Positions 17,173 through 27,021 are shown, counted from the stretch's first letter. The stretch: 64,000 nt of DNA from CAITSH01 sp945892985 (GCA_945892985.1 CAMDDU010000003.1:1-64000); one strand, 5' to 3'. Notes: generated from the sequence alone by a model not told the origin. Numbers and translations are program-made.

Positions 17173-18329
17173 GGTTGCTCCTCACGCTGGGCGCCGTTTT
17201 AATCGCGGGCTGTGCCACCGTCTCGGATTCGAGCATTAATCCGCTTAATTGGTTTGGTAGCAACTCTCCGGCCGCGAAAATGGCCGAACTTCCTGAGATT
17301 AAGGCAGCCGTCGTACTACCGGTCCTGTGGCAGGCCTCGGCAGGCAGTTCTGGTGAAGCCGTATTTTCACCGGTCATAGCCAAGGGAAGTGTCTTTGCGG
17401 CAGCGGTTGACGGGACGGTTTCCCGGTTCGATTTGAGTAACGGCAAGCAGATATGGCGTGTGAATGCCGGAGAGCGCCTTAGTAGCGGGGTTGGTTCCGA
17501 CGGCGACTTGGTTGTGGTGGGTACCGGTAAGGGCGACGTGATTGCAATGGACGCGGATGGCGTAGTTGTTTGGAAGGCGAAAGTGACGAGCGAAGTGCTC
17601 GCGGCCGCTGTCGTGTCTGGTGATCAAGTAATTGTACGGAGCGCAGATAGCCGGATTTACGGCTTTAACGCCAAAGATGGAAAGCGTCGCTGGATCTACC
17701 AGCGTGCAACACCGACGCTGGCCGTGCGTTCGCCATCAGGGGTGGCCCCGTTTCGGGGTAATTTGTACGCTGGATTTTCGGGCGGCAAGATGATCGCGCT
17801 TACATCGGGCAACGGTAATGTGCGATGGGAGGCCACAGTCGCATTACCCAAAGGTGCGACAGAAATTGAACGTGTAACCGATGTGGTGGGGCTGCCATTT
17901 ACCTCTGAGCGAGAGGTTTGCGCAGTTGCATACCAAGGTCGTGTCGCCTGCTTTGACGTAACCAACGGGAGCGTGCTTTGGTCGCGCGATATGTCCAGTA
18001 CTTCCGGCGTCGGGGGTGATATGCGGATCATATTGGTGAGCGACGAAAAGGGTGGTGTTCATGCCCTTGATCGAAGCAGTGGTAACAGTCTTTGGAAGCA
18101 AGACAGGCTATTTTTGCGTAATCTGTCGGTGCCGGTCAGTCTGGGCGCGCAGGTGGTTGTCGCCGATATACAAGGCTATATACACGTCTTGGCGCATGAA
18201 AGCGGAGCCTTCATCGGACGTGCGCCGACCGACGGATCGCCGATCAGCACTAATCCAATCAGGTTTGACCGCGGCTTTCTAGTGCAGACACGAAACGGCA
18301 ATATTTTCGCGTTTGGCCTGCCCCAATAA
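17169..18329 (+). CDS. bamB: Outer membrane assembly lipoprotein BamB
   Basis: 386 residues from a GTG overlapping the yfgM stop. The signal peptide ends in lipobox IAGC (C15). The mature part is an eight-bladed beta-propeller built from PQQ-like repeats, visible as repeated ALDxxxGxxxWxxx units (SNGKQIWRVN, ADGVVVWKAK, KDGKRRWIYQ, GNGNVRWEAT, TNGSVLWSRD, SSGNSLWKQD). BamB is a scaffold of the Bam machine that inserts beta-barrel proteins. Then 100 bases precede der. Confidence 0.95.
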   Translation: MRLLLTLGAVLIAGCATVSDSSINPLNWFGSNSPAAKMAELPEIKAAVVLPVLWQASAGSSGEAVFSPVIAKGSVFAAAVDGTVSRFDLSNGKQIWRVNAGERLSSGVGSDGDLVVVGTGKGDVIAMDADGVVVWKAKVTSEVLAAAVVSGDQVIVRSADSRIYGFNAKDGKRRWIYQRATPTLAVRSPSGVAPFRGNLYAGFSGGKMIALTSGNGNVRWEATVALPKGATEIERVTDVVGLPFTSEREVCAVAYQGRVACFDVTNGSVLWSRDMSSTSGVGGDMRIILVSDEKGGVHALDRSSGNSLWKQDRLFLRNLSVPVSLGAQVVVADIQGYIHVLAHESGAFIGRAPTDGSPISTNPIRFDRGFLVQTRNGNIFAFGLPQ

Positions 18330-18429
18330 TCAATAGATCAAACCACCGAGGCACCTTGGATCAGGGCGCTGACTTTCCGCTGATTTGCGAAAACTGGTAT
18401 TCAACCTGCGATCCCATGGTGAGTTGTAA

Positions 18430-19761
18430 ATGAAACCCACGCTCGTATTAGTAGGCCGCCCAAATGTGGGTAAGTCCACCCTCTTCAACCGTCTTACAAA
18501 GACGCGGGATGCGCTTGTGGCCGATGTCCCCGGACTTACTCGTGATCGACACTATGGACAGGGCAAGCTTGGAGACAAGCCTTACCTCGTAGTTGATACG
18601 GGTGGATTGGAGCCCAACACCGATGAGGGCATCCTTCAGGAAATGGCGAAGCAGACCCAGCAGGCCATTGCAGAGGCGGATGTGGTTATATTCTTGGCGG
18701 ATGGTCGGCAGGGCTTGACCAGCCAGGACAAGGCGATAGCGAACCAGTTACGCCGGCTTGACAGGCCGGTGATTCTGGTCGTCAACAAGACCGAAGGCAT
18801 GGATGCCGGGGTGGTCACCGCCGAGTTTCATGAACTCGGTCTTGGGCGCCCATGGGCGATTTCATCCGCGCATGGAGAGGGCGTATCTGATCTGGTTGCC
18901 ATGGCGCTGGAATCCTTTCCCGTGGAGGAGGAGGCTCCCATTTCAACCCACCCGCGCGTTGCGATCATCGGGCGCCCCAACGTTGGTAAATCTACGCTGG
19001 TGAACACCCTCCTTGGCGAGGAGCGTGTCATTGCATTTGATCAGCCCGGCACGACCCGTGACAGCATAGAAATCGAATTTACGCTTAATGAGAAAAATTA
19101 CACGTTAATCGATACCGCCGGAGTGCGCAGACGCGGCAGAGTGTTTGAGGCTATAGAGAAATTTTCGGTCATCAAGACCCTGCAAGCGATTGATGAGTGC
19201 AATGTCGCGTTACTTGTTCTCGACGCACAGGCGGACGTGTCAGATCAGGACGCCCATTTGGCCGCGTTTATCCTTGAGCGTGGACGCGCGCTCGTGGTGG
19301 CCGTTAATAAATGGGACGGGATGGAAGACTATCCGAGAGAGCAGGTGAAGCGTACTATCGCCAAAAAGCTGCAATTCTTGTCATTTGCGAGATTCCATTA
19401 CATATCTGCGCTAGAAGGGCAGGGCGTCGGCGCTTTGTTCGGATCGATTGACGCCGCATATGCTGCGGCAATGCGCAAGCTCTCTACCCCGCGACTCACA
19501 CGAGCTCTCATAGCTGCGATTGAGAAGCAACAACCACCGCGAAAAGGAATTTTTCGTCCGAAACTCCGCTATGCCCACCAAGGCGGGATGAATCCGCCGG
19601 TCATCGTGGTGCACGGCAGCGCGTTGGATGCAGTTTCCGACAGCTACCGCCGCTACCTTGAGACGGCATTTCGAGACGTGTTTGAGTTGCAGGGCACCCC
19701 ATTGCGGGTCCAGTTCAAAAACAGTCGTAACCCTTACGCAGTGGAAGGGCGTAAGCGGTAG
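18430..19761 (+). CDS. der: Ribosome biogenesis GTPase Der (EngA)
   Basis: 443 residues with two tandem GTPase domains, a feature unique to Der. The first P-loop is GRPNVGKST at 9-17, the second the same sequence near 180. Both domains also show DTGG/DTAG and NKxE/NKWD motifs. A KH-like C-terminal domain follows (from about 355). Der acts in maturation of the 50S subunit. All nucleotide-binding motifs are intact. Confidence 0.97.
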   Translation: MKPTLVLVGRPNVGKSTLFNRLTKTRDALVADVPGLTRDRHYGQGKLGDKPYLVVDTGGLEPNTDEGILQEMAKQTQQAIAEADVVIFLADGRQGLTSQDKAIANQLRRLDRPVILVVNKTEGMDAGVVTAEFHELGLGRPWAISSAHGEGVSDLVAMALESFPVEEEAPISTHPRVAIIGRPNVGKSTLVNTLLGEERVIAFDQPGTTRDSIEIEFTLNEKNYTLIDTAGVRRRGRVFEAIEKFSVIKTLQAIDECNVALLVLDAQADVSDQDAHLAAFILERGRALVVAVNKWDGMEDYPREQVKRTIAKKLQFLSFARFHYISALEGQGVGALFGSIDAAYAAAMRKLSTPRLTRALIAAIEKQQPPRKGIFRPKLRYAHQGGMNPPVIVVHGSALDAVSDSYRRYLETAFRDVFELQGTPLRVQFKNSRNPYAVEGRKR

Positions 19762-19818
19762 CAAATGCCTTAAAAATCAATTAGAGTATTGTTTCAGTCA
19801 ATAGAGTACGGAGTGGCC

Positions 19819-20061
19819 ATGAGCACCAAAGGGCAATTGTTACAAGACCCGTTCCTGAACACGCTGCGTAAAGAGCACGTGCCGGTAGCGATTTATTTGG
19901 TAAACGGAATCAAACTGCAGGGCCAGATCGAATCGTTTGATCAATACGTCGTTTTACTGAAAAATACCGTCACTCAGATGGTGTACAAGCATGCCATCTC
20001 TACGGTTGTCCCTGCCCGTCCGGTTCAAATCACCTACGATAACGCCACCCCTGAAACCTAA
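19819..20061 (+). CDS. hfq: RNA chaperone Hfq
   Basis: 80 residues from the ATG at 19819 with ACGGAG seven bases upstream. An in-frame TTG 30 bases earlier has no support. The hexameric Sm fold is shown by GQLLQDPFLNTLRKEHVPV, the Sm1 stretch and Sm2 YKHAISTVVP. Hfq pairs small RNAs with mRNAs and affects their stability. The short C-terminal tail is usual for betaproteobacteria. It is followed by hflX, as in the classical hfq-hflX-hflK-hflC order. Confidence 0.97.
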   Translation: MSTKGQLLQDPFLNTLRKEHVPVAIYLVNGIKLQGQIESFDQYVVLLKNTVTQMVYKHAISTVVPARPVQITYDNATPET

Positions 20062-20087
20062 ACCGGCCTTCCCCGCGCTGAATTTTT

Positions 20088-21206
20088 GTGTTTGCCCGAC
20101 CGCAAGGCGGTGACGGAGTTGTTTTGGTTGGCTTGGACTTTGGCGCCGACGGATACAACGATAGCCTTGAAGAGCTGAAGCTTCTCACCGCAAGCGCTGG
20201 ATTGTCAGCGAGGGCGGTCATTGGCGGAAAGCGGCAGCGCCCGGACTCGGCCCTGTTTGCCGGTTCCGGGAAAGTCCAGGAAATCGCTGCGGCTTTGCGA
20301 GCTTGCGAGGCTAGTTTGGCTGTTTTTAACCATGAGCTTTCTCCCGCGCAGGAGCGCAACCTGGAGAAGGCGCTCAATTGCCGGGTGATTGATCGCACAA
20401 GCCTGATTCTCGACATTTTCGCGCAGCGCGCTCAAAGCCACGAGGGAAAGCTGCAGGTTGAACTAGCCCAGCTCGACCACCTAACTACAAGGCTTGTTCG
20501 CGGGTGGACCCACCTCGAACGCCAAAAGGGCGGGGTTGGTCTGCGCGGCCCCGGCGAGACCCAGCTGGAAACGGACCGCCGTCTCATTGGCAAGAGGGTG
20601 AAGATCCTCAAGGACAAGCTGGATCGGTTGCAGAAACAGCGGCTTACTCAACGTCGCGCGCGGGACCGTGGCGCAGTATTTTCGGTTTCGCTTGTCGGCT
20701 ATACCAATGCAGGAAAATCGACATTATTTAATGCGCTTACTCATTCTGCCGCTTACGCGGCGGACAAGCTTTTTGCCACGCTTGACACAACTTCGCGCCG
20801 CTTGTGGTTGTCTAACGTAGGGTCAATAGTAATTTCGGATACGGTTGGTTTTATTCGGGAGCTTCCCCACGCGCTGGTCGCGGCTTTTCGCGCAACTCTT
20901 GAGGAAACGGTCCGTGCGGATTTATTGCTGCATGTCGTAGACGCTGCCGGGAGAGGGCGTGAGGACCAGATTGACCAGGTTAACAAAGTTTTGTCCGAAA
21001 TCAATGCTGCGAGTACGCCACAGATCCAAGTTTGGAACAAGATTGACCTATCTTCACTTTCACCGGGGTTGGATAGGGATGAATATGGTAAAGTTCAGCG
21101 TGTTCGGCTAAGCGCTCGCACCGGGGAGGGACTCGGTTTTCTTCGCGAAGTACTTGTCGAAACAGCCCTTTTAATATCCCGACCGCGGGATATCGCCGGA
21201 GCCTGA
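20088..21206 (+). CDS. hflX: GTPase HflX
   Basis: 372 residues from a GTG. It binds the 50S subunit and splits stalled or heat-damaged ribosomes. The N-terminal HflX domain includes GSGKVQEI and the RTSLILDIFAQRAQSHEGKL signature. The G domain has GYTNAGKST near 205 and DTVGFIRELPH. The short C-terminal end is complete. Some family members also act as RNA helicases. Ninety bases separate it from hflK. Confidence 0.95.
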   Translation: MFARPQGGDGVVLVGLDFGADGYNDSLEELKLLTASAGLSARAVIGGKRQRPDSALFAGSGKVQEIAAALRACEASLAVFNHELSPAQERNLEKALNCRVIDRTSLILDIFAQRAQSHEGKLQVELAQLDHLTTRLVRGWTHLERQKGGVGLRGPGETQLETDRRLIGKRVKILKDKLDRLQKQRLTQRRARDRGAVFSVSLVGYTNAGKSTLFNALTHSAAYAADKLFATLDTTSRRLWLSNVGSIVISDTVGFIRELPHALVAAFRATLEETVRADLLLHVVDAAGRGREDQIDQVNKVLSEINAASTPQIQVWNKIDLSSLSPGLDRDEYGKVQRVRLSARTGEGLGFLREVLVETALLISRPRDIAGA

Positions 21207-21299
21207 ATCGAGCGTCGCAGAAACATCCCGTTTCATCTGGCGGTCGCCGGGCAGCAACTTCTTAGTAACTGAATATTACGTCGGAGGCATCGGATTGCC

Positions 21300-22508
21300 A
21301 TGGCATTGAACGACCCGCAATGGGGTAAAAAAAAGGGTGGGGACAATGGTGGTCCACCCGACCTAGATGAGATGTGGCGCAGCTTTAACCAGAAGCTGAA
21401 CGGCATCTTTGGTAAAAGGAGTGGAAACGGTTCGAGCCCTCCCGGCGAACCCAGCATGAAGCAGATAGGCGGGGGCATCGGTCTTGTCGCCGCGCTGATC
21501 ATGGCGGTTTGGCTCGCGAGCGGGTTCTATATCGTTGACGAAAGTCAGCGCGGCATTGTCCTGACTTTCGGGAAATACTCACAAACAACAACCGCGGGTC
21601 TTCGGTGGCGCCTGCCTTATCCGATTCAAACACACGAACTGGTCAGCCTGACCCAGGTGCGTACGATTGAAATTGGATATCGCAATAATGTTAAGACAAA
21701 AGTATTACGCGAATCATTGATGCTAACGGATGACGAAAACATCATTGATATTCAATTTGCCGTGCAATACACCTTGAAGGATCCGGAGGATTATTTGTTT
21801 AACAACCGCCGCCCTGAAGAGACTGTCATGCAGGCGGCGGAGACCGCCTTCCGGGAGATCGTCGGTAAATCTAGCATGGACTTTGCCTTATACGAGGGAC
21901 GGGAGCAGATCGCGGTCTCGGCCCAAAAATTGATGCAGGAGATTCTCGACCGTTACAAGACAGGTGTTTCGATTAGCAAGGTTGTCATGCAAAACGCTCA
22001 ACCGCCCGAGCAGGTTCAGGCAGCGTTCGACGATGCTGTGAAAGCCAAGCAGGATCTTGAGCGTCAGAAAAACGAAGGTCAGGCCTATTTCAACGATGTG
22101 GTCCCGAAAGCGAGAGGCTCGGCTTCGCGCTTGACCGAGGAGGCTACTGGCTACCGCCAGCGCGTTATCGCGAATGCCGAAGGCGAGGCGTCGCGTTTTA
22201 AGCAGATCCTCGCCGAGTACAGCAAAGCGCCACAAGTAACACGCGAGCGCATGTATCTTGAGACGATGCAGCAGATTTATTCGTCCACGACTAAGGTGCT
22301 GGTTGATGCGCGTTCGGGCGGGAACATGCTTTTGCTTCCGATGGACAAGATTATGCAAATGACAACCGGGACCGCGCTGTCAGAGGCAGGTCCTGCGGCG
22401 CGGGCTCCGTCGACCGAAGTTTCGCCGCCAGCGGAGTCCACGCCGTCTGCAACTTCTACGCCGCGTTCGCGCGACGCGCTGCGCGGCCGTGAAAGGGAAG
22501 CACGATGA
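21300..22508 (+). CDS. hflK: FtsH protease modulator HflK
   Basis: 402 residues. A Gly-rich cytoplasmic N-terminus (GKKKGGDNGGPPDLDEMW) is followed by a membrane helix (about 57-78) and an SPFH/band-7 domain (ESQRGIVLTFGKYSQT onward), then a coiled-coil region rich in Glu, Ala and Arg. HflK and HflC form a large periplasmic cage around the FtsH protease and restrict its substrate access. The tail is rich in Ala, Pro and Ser. The gene overlaps hflC by four bases (ATGA). Confidence 0.95.
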   Translation: MALNDPQWGKKKGGDNGGPPDLDEMWRSFNQKLNGIFGKRSGNGSSPPGEPSMKQIGGGIGLVAALIMAVWLASGFYIVDESQRGIVLTFGKYSQTTTAGLRWRLPYPIQTHELVSLTQVRTIEIGYRNNVKTKVLRESLMLTDDENIIDIQFAVQYTLKDPEDYLFNNRRPEETVMQAAETAFREIVGKSSMDFALYEGREQIAVSAQKLMQEILDRYKTGVSISKVVMQNAQPPEQVQAAFDDAVKAKQDLERQKNEGQAYFNDVVPKARGSASRLTEEATGYRQRVIANAEGEASRFKQILAEYSKAPQVTRERMYLETMQQIYSSTTKVLVDARSGGNMLLLPMDKIMQMTTGTALSEAGPAARAPSTEVSPPAESTPSATSTPRSRDALRGREREAR

Positions 22509-23389
22509 ACTCTAACCGTTTGAGTGCCGTTCTGGGCGGCGTCCTTGTTGTGCTGGTTGTGGTCAGCGTTAGTGTATTTACGGTAGATCAGCGTGAGAAC
22601 GCGATTATTTTTCAGCTTGGCGAGGTGAAAGAGGTCATCAAGGAGCCTGGGCTGCACTTGAAATGGCCGCTTATCCAGAACGTCCGAACCTACGATACGC
22701 GTATTCTCACGCTTGACACGCCCGACACGGAGCGGTTCATTACATCGGAAAAGAAAAACGTGCTGGTTGATTCTTTCGTCAAATGGCGCATCGCGGATGT
22801 AAAGCAGTATTACATTACCGTCGGTGGCGACGAGGCGAGGGCGCAAACGCGGCTTTCTCAGTCGGTCAACTCAGTCTTGCGCGAGGAGTTCGGTAAGCGC
22901 ACTGTGCTGGATGTGGTTTCCGGCGAGAGAGAGAAGCTCATGCAGGTGGTGCGTGAGAAGGCTGACGACGACGCCAAGAAAATTGGCGTGCAAATAGTGG
23001 ATGTCCGGCTTAAGCGGGTAGAGTTGCCGCAAGAGGTGAGCGAGTCGGTATACCGGCGGATGGAGGCGGAGCGCAAGAGCGTGGCATCCGAGCTCAGATC
23101 GCAAGGTTTCTCCGAGGCTGAGAAAATTCGCGCCGAGGCAGACCGTGAGCGTGAAGTTATCATTGCAGAGGCATACAAACAGGCCCAGCGCGTAAAGGGC
23201 GAGGGCGACGCGAAGTCTTCGTCTATTTATGCCCAAGCTTTCGGTCAAAGTCCTGAGTTTTATGATTTTTATCGCAGCCTTGAGGCTTACCGCTCGAGCT
23301 TCAAGAACAAGAGCGATGTCATGGTTGTTGAGCCTAATTCGGATTTCTTCAAATATCTCAAAAATCCCGCTGGCAAACCCGGAAAATAA
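22505..23389 (+). CDS. hflC: FtsH protease modulator HflC
   Basis: 294 residues. An N-terminal membrane helix (about 7-24) precedes an SPFH domain (VDQRENAIIFQLGEVKEV) and a charged coiled coil (RMEAERKSVASELRSQG). It is the partner of HflK. The C-terminal FYDFYRSLEAYRSSF is the family signature. Stop and the next start share one base (TAATG). Confidence 0.95.
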   Translation: MNSNRLSAVLGGVLVVLVVVSVSVFTVDQRENAIIFQLGEVKEVIKEPGLHLKWPLIQNVRTYDTRILTLDTPDTERFITSEKKNVLVDSFVKWRIADVKQYYITVGGDEARAQTRLSQSVNSVLREEFGKRTVLDVVSGEREKLMQVVREKADDDAKKIGVQIVDVRLKRVELPQEVSESVYRRMEAERKSVASELRSQGFSEAEKIRAEADREREVIIAEAYKQAQRVKGEGDAKSSSIYAQAFGQSPEFYDFYRSLEAYRSSFKNKSDVMVVEPNSDFFKYLKNPAGKPGK

Positions 23390-23574
23390 TGGGTTCGACG
23401 ATTGCCATGGCGTTTGCGCTTATGCTTGTACTGGAAGGCATGATGCCATTTTTTCTGCCGGCTTCCTGGCGGGAGACCTTCAAGCGAATTATTCAACTTA
23501 GTGACGGGCAGATACGTTTCTTTGGCATGTCTTCGATGCTTGCGGGTATTTTCTTGTTTCTTCTTGCGCGCTAG
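23389..23574 (+). CDS. DUF2065 (YjeT-like) small membrane protein
   Basis: 61 residues with two hydrophobic segments (about 4-22 and 43-59) separated by PASWRETFKRIIQLSDGQIRFFG. This matches DUF2065, which typically sits between hflC and hisZ or purA. Function is unknown; it may assist the HflKC-FtsH complex by position. The start overlaps the hflC stop. Confidence 0.85.
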   Translation: MGSTIAMAFALMLVLEGMMPFFLPASWRETFKRIIQLSDGQIRFFGMSSMLAGIFLFLLAR

Positions 23575-23604
23575 GCGCATTCTGACACTGGTCAATAAGC
23601 CGCG

Positions 23605-24759
23605 ATGCGTACGCGTAACTGGTTACTGCCTGAACATATAGAGGATGTGCTCCCCAGGGAGGCGCGTCGGATCGAGGCTTTGCGCGGCGTATTGTTGGAG
23701 ATGTATCGCGTCCATGGGTACGAGTTGGTCATTACGCCGATGCTCGAGTACGTCGACTCCCTTCTGACGGGTACTGGCCGTGACTTGGATTTACGTACCT
23801 TCAAGCTGGTAGATCAGATCTCCGGCCGTATGATGGGTTTGCGTGCAGATATCACCCCCCAGGTGGCGAGGATTGATGCACACTTGCTGAATCGTGAGGG
23901 TGTGACGCGTCTGGCCTACTGTGGAAGCGTTTTGCACACGCGCCCCTCCGGTCTTACATCGACGCGGGAACCGATACTGATCGGGGCCGAGATCTACGGG
24001 CACGGGGGGATTGAAAGTGATATCGAGATCCAGCGCCTGCTTGCCGAGTCGCTGACGCGGTGTGGTGTCCCGGACGCCAGGTTGGATATTGGCCATGTCG
24101 GTATCTTTGGCGCAATTTCACGGCACGGCGCAATTGAGCCGTCGCTTGAGGCCGAACTGTTTGAAGCGCTTCAGGCGAAAGACGTGGTTGCGGTGCGGTT
24201 ACTGACCGAGGGGCTCGAGTCGGTGACTCGCAATGCTCTCCGCTTACTGCCGACTTTGTATGGAGGGGTCGAAGTCATCGAGCGTGCGAGTCGAGAGCTG
24301 CCGAATTACGCCGAAATAGTATCGGCGCTAGCTGATCTTCGTGCGCTCACCATTACCAATGGCATTCCGATTACGGTAGATCTTGCCGACCTGCGCGGCT
24401 ACCACTATCACAGCGGCGTGGTTTTTGCCGCTTACTGCCCAGGTCTGCCCAATGCGATTGCGCTTGGCGGTCGTTACGACGAGGTTGGCAAAGCTTTCGG
24501 CCGTGCGCGCCCCGCGACGGGATTTTCGATATACATGCGGGAGTTGGTACGTGTTTTGCCTGCGAGTGAGGAATGCGGTTGTATTCTGGCGCCCACCTCC
24601 GGTGGTGCGATCCTTGATGCCGAAGTTGCGCGTTTGCGCGCCGCCGGCGAAGTGGTGATAAGAGATCTGCCTGGACACGATGCAACTGTAAGGGAATTGG
24701 GCTGCGATCGTCGGTTGGTATTGGCCGGCAAGAGTTGGAAGCTTGAGAAAATAGAATAG
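23605..24759 (+). CDS. hisZ: ATP phosphoribosyltransferase regulatory subunit
   Basis: 384 residues, a HisRS paralogue that binds the short HisG and controls the first step of histidine synthesis. It starts WLLPEHIEDVLPREARRIEAL. It carries the class-II-like core (LRADITPQVARIDAH) and GGRYDEVGKAFGRARPATGFS, but lacks the aminoacylation-specific motifs and the anticodon domain. HisZ implies a short-form hisG elsewhere. Position before purA is usual in betaproteobacteria. Confidence 0.95.
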   Translation: MRTRNWLLPEHIEDVLPREARRIEALRGVLLEMYRVHGYELVITPMLEYVDSLLTGTGRDLDLRTFKLVDQISGRMMGLRADITPQVARIDAHLLNREGVTRLAYCGSVLHTRPSGLTSTREPILIGAEIYGHGGIESDIEIQRLLAESLTRCGVPDARLDIGHVGIFGAISRHGAIEPSLEAELFEALQAKDVVAVRLLTEGLESVTRNALRLLPTLYGGVEVIERASRELPNYAEIVSALADLRALTITNGIPITVDLADLRGYHYHSGVVFAAYCPGLPNAIALGGRYDEVGKAFGRARPATGFSIYMRELVRVLPASEECGCILAPTSGGAILDAEVARLRAAGEVVIRDLPGHDATVRELGCDRRLVLAGKSWKLEKIE

Positions 24760-24856
24760 CGGAGAGGAGTCCGGATGGCGCGTTGAATCCGCTGATCGGC
24801 TATTTGTAAAAATGGGCAACTTTTACAGTTTATGACGTTGGAAAGTTACTGAGTCT

Positions 24857-26149
24857 ATGGCAAAGAACGTAGTTGTGATCGGCACACAATGGGGTGACGA
24901 GGGCAAGGGCAAGATCGTTGATTGGTTGACCGATCACGCCCAGGGGGTAGTGCGTTTTCAAGGCGGACATAACGCCGGTCACACCCTGGTCATTGGCGGG
25001 AAAAAAACTATTTTGCGCCTCATTCCATCGGGAATTCTCCATGCGGGCAAGGCCTGCTATATCGGTAATGGGGTTGTGCTTTCTCCCGATGCTTTGCTCA
25101 AGGAGATCGATGAGCTTGAAGCGGCTGGCGTAGACGTAAAAAGTCGTCTCCATATCAGCGAAGCTTGTCCGTTGATTCTGCCGTATCACATTGCGATCGA
25201 CCAAGCGCGGGAGGCGGCGAAGGGAGCCGGAAAGATCGGCACAACAGGCCGCGGAATTGGTCCTGCATACGAAGACAAGGTAGCGCGTCGGGCTATTCGA
25301 CTGCAGGATCTTTTTGATCCCAAGCGGTTTTCTGACAAGCTCGAGCCGCTACTTGATTATCACAACTTCGTGCTGACCCAGTACCTCAAAGCGCCTGCGG
25401 TCAGTTTTTCGAAAACCCGCGACGAAGCCCTTGAGCTGGCTCCGCGACTGGCGCCAATGATCACAGATGTTTCGCGCGCACTTTACGACGCGGGGCGGGC
25501 CGGTAAGAGTTTGTTGTTTGAAGGTGCACAAGGGGCGTTGCTTGATATCGATCACGGCACTTATCCCTATGTGACTTCGAGTAATTGTGTGGCCGGAGCG
25601 GCATCGGCGGGAGCCGGCGTGGGGCCCGGGATGCTCCACTATGTTCTTGGCATCACCAAAGCCTATACCACTCGAGTGGGTTCAGGTCCATTCCCGACCG
25701 AGCTAGAGGATGAGGCCGGTGACAAGTTGCGTAAGCGCGGCAATGAATTCGGCTCCGTGACAGGCAGGCCCAGACGCTGCGGTTGGTTTGACGCGGCCGC
25801 GCTGAAGCGATCGATGCAGATTAATGGGGTATCTGGCTTGTGCATCACAAAACTTGACGTTCTTGACGGCTTGGAAACGCTTCGGATATGCACTGGCTAC
25901 CGCATCGATGGTGAACTGACTGACATGCCCCCCCCGGGAGCCGAGGCTATGGAGAAGTGCGAGCCGGTCTATGAGAGCCTTTCAGGCTGGACGCAGAGTA
26001 CCTTCGGTATCAAGCGCTTGGACGATCTTCCGGAGGCTGCACGAGGCTACCTTAAGCGTATCGAAGCCATCTGTGGCGTTCCCGTTGATATGATTTCAAC
26101 GGGCCCTGATCGGGAAGAAACCATTGTCTTACGGCATCCGTTCAACTGA
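24857..26149 (+). CDS. purA: Adenylosuccinate synthetase
   Basis: 430 residues. It joins IMP and aspartate with GTP in AMP synthesis. The GTP-binding loop is GDEGKGK (13-19). Catalytic and IMP-binding stretches are visible: NAGHT near 38, IGTTGRGIGPAYEDK near 126, GAQGALLDIDHGTYPYVTSSN near 225 and TTRVGSGPFPTE near 270. The length matches the family. It is followed after 23 bases by a phosphoribosyltransferase, suggesting a shared purine role. Confidence 0.97.
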   Translation: MAKNVVVIGTQWGDEGKGKIVDWLTDHAQGVVRFQGGHNAGHTLVIGGKKTILRLIPSGILHAGKACYIGNGVVLSPDALLKEIDELEAAGVDVKSRLHISEACPLILPYHIAIDQAREAAKGAGKIGTTGRGIGPAYEDKVARRAIRLQDLFDPKRFSDKLEPLLDYHNFVLTQYLKAPAVSFSKTRDEALELAPRLAPMITDVSRALYDAGRAGKSLLFEGAQGALLDIDHGTYPYVTSSNCVAGAASAGAGVGPGMLHYVLGITKAYTTRVGSGPFPTELEDEAGDKLRKRGNEFGSVTGRPRRCGWFDAAALKRSMQINGVSGLCITKLDVLDGLETLRICTGYRIDGELTDMPPPGAEAMEKCEPVYESLSGWTQSTFGIKRLDDLPEAARGYLKRIEAICGVPVDMISTGPDREETIVLRHPFN

Positions 26150-26172
26150 TTTTTCGCTTGGCACCGCCGAAG

Positions 26173-26679
26173 ATGAGCGATTTACACGTTTCCTGGGACG
26201 ACTATCACCGCAACATCGAGCAACTGGCCGTAAAAGTTCATGCGTCAGGCTGGGAGTTCGACCACATTGTATGCATTGCACGGGGCGGTTTGCGCATCGG
26301 CGATGTTTTTTCCAGAATATTTAAACTACCATTGGCCATACTGTTCACGCAATCTTACGTGGAAGATCACGGTACAGTCAGGGGGGAAATCGCAATATCG
26401 CAGCACATTGCAACGACTGCGAAGCGTCTGGGACCGCGCGTGTTGTTGGTTGATGACCTGGTGGACTCTGGGGTGACACTGGATGCGGTGCATACGCATC
26501 TGCGCAAGGCACATCCTCATATCCGGGAAATGAAAACAGCCGTTATTTGGTGGAAGGCAGTCTCGCGTTTCAAGCCGGACTATCACTTACTTTATTTGGC
26601 TGATAACCCCTGGATACACCAGCCGTTCGAGCCTTATGACTCGATGTCTATCGCTGAGCTTCTGAAGCGGCAGCGGTAG
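26173..26679 (+). CDS. Purine phosphoribosyltransferase (xanthine/hypoxanthine type)
   Basis: 168 residues from the ATG at 26173; a TTG at 26158 is possible but unlikely. The PRPP-binding motif is VLLVDDLVDSGVTL, and the N-terminal part has DHIVCIARGGLRIGDVFSR, typical of type I phosphoribosyltransferases. WWKAVSRFKPDYHL and DNPWIHQPFE resemble xanthine/guanine enzymes. It probably salvages a purine base to its nucleotide. The exact base cannot be read from the sequence. It directly follows purA. Confidence 0.85.
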   Translation: MSDLHVSWDDYHRNIEQLAVKVHASGWEFDHIVCIARGGLRIGDVFSRIFKLPLAILFTQSYVEDHGTVRGEIAISQHIATTAKRLGPRVLLVDDLVDSGVTLDAVHTHLRKAHPHIREMKTAVIWWKAVSRFKPDYHLLYLADNPWIHQPFEPYDSMSIAELLKRQR

Positions 26680-26830
26680 TCTCCGCCAGCAGAATATGAC
26701 GGCTAAGCGGGAGGAACACCGGAAAGATCGCCCGGCGCTTGCTGCAGCGAAAGTTCTGTTGTTGCAGGGCTATCGAAAAATCGGTTTAAGCGATGGGTAG
26801 GGTGCTTTGTAACCAAGTCAACATCGCTGT

Positions 26831-26853
26831 GCCACGGGAGTGGATCCCGTGGC
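26831..26853. other. Perfect 9-bp inverted repeat between phosphoribosyltransferase and tRNA-Leu
   Basis: GCCACGGGA and TCCCGTGGC enclose a five-base loop. No T run follows on either strand, so it is a weak candidate terminator between the convergent purine gene and tRNA-Leu. The rest of the 243-base gap shows nothing convincing. Confidence 0.45.
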
Positions 26854-26922
26854 GCCTCGGAGAAACTTAATGCTGGTACTAAAGATTCCCGCGAGTAAGA
26901 TAAGCTCTTACCCACAGGAATT

Positions 26923-27009
26923 TGGTGCCCAAGAAGGGACTCGAACCCCCACAGTGTTGCCACCGCCAGGACCTGAACCTGGTGCGTCTACCAATTCCGC
27001 CACCTGGGC
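26923..27009 (-). tRNA. tRNA-Leu (CAG anticodon)
   Basis: An 87-base class II tRNA on the minus strand: acceptor GCCCAGG, D arm with GGCGGAATTGGTAGACGC, anticodon stem CCAGG/CCTGG around loop TTCAGGT (anticodon CAG), a long variable arm (CGGTGGCAACACTG), T arm GGGGGTTCGAGTCCC and encoded CCA. The gene is divergent from rnr, and its promoter overlaps the rnr start. Confidence 0.97.
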
Positions 27010-27021
27010 TGCAAGTCGCGC

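Noticed and set aside
26696..26800. 34-codon frame between the phosphoribosyltransferase and tRNA-Leu
   Set aside because: It is short, lacks a good ribosome-binding site and has no recognisable sequence.
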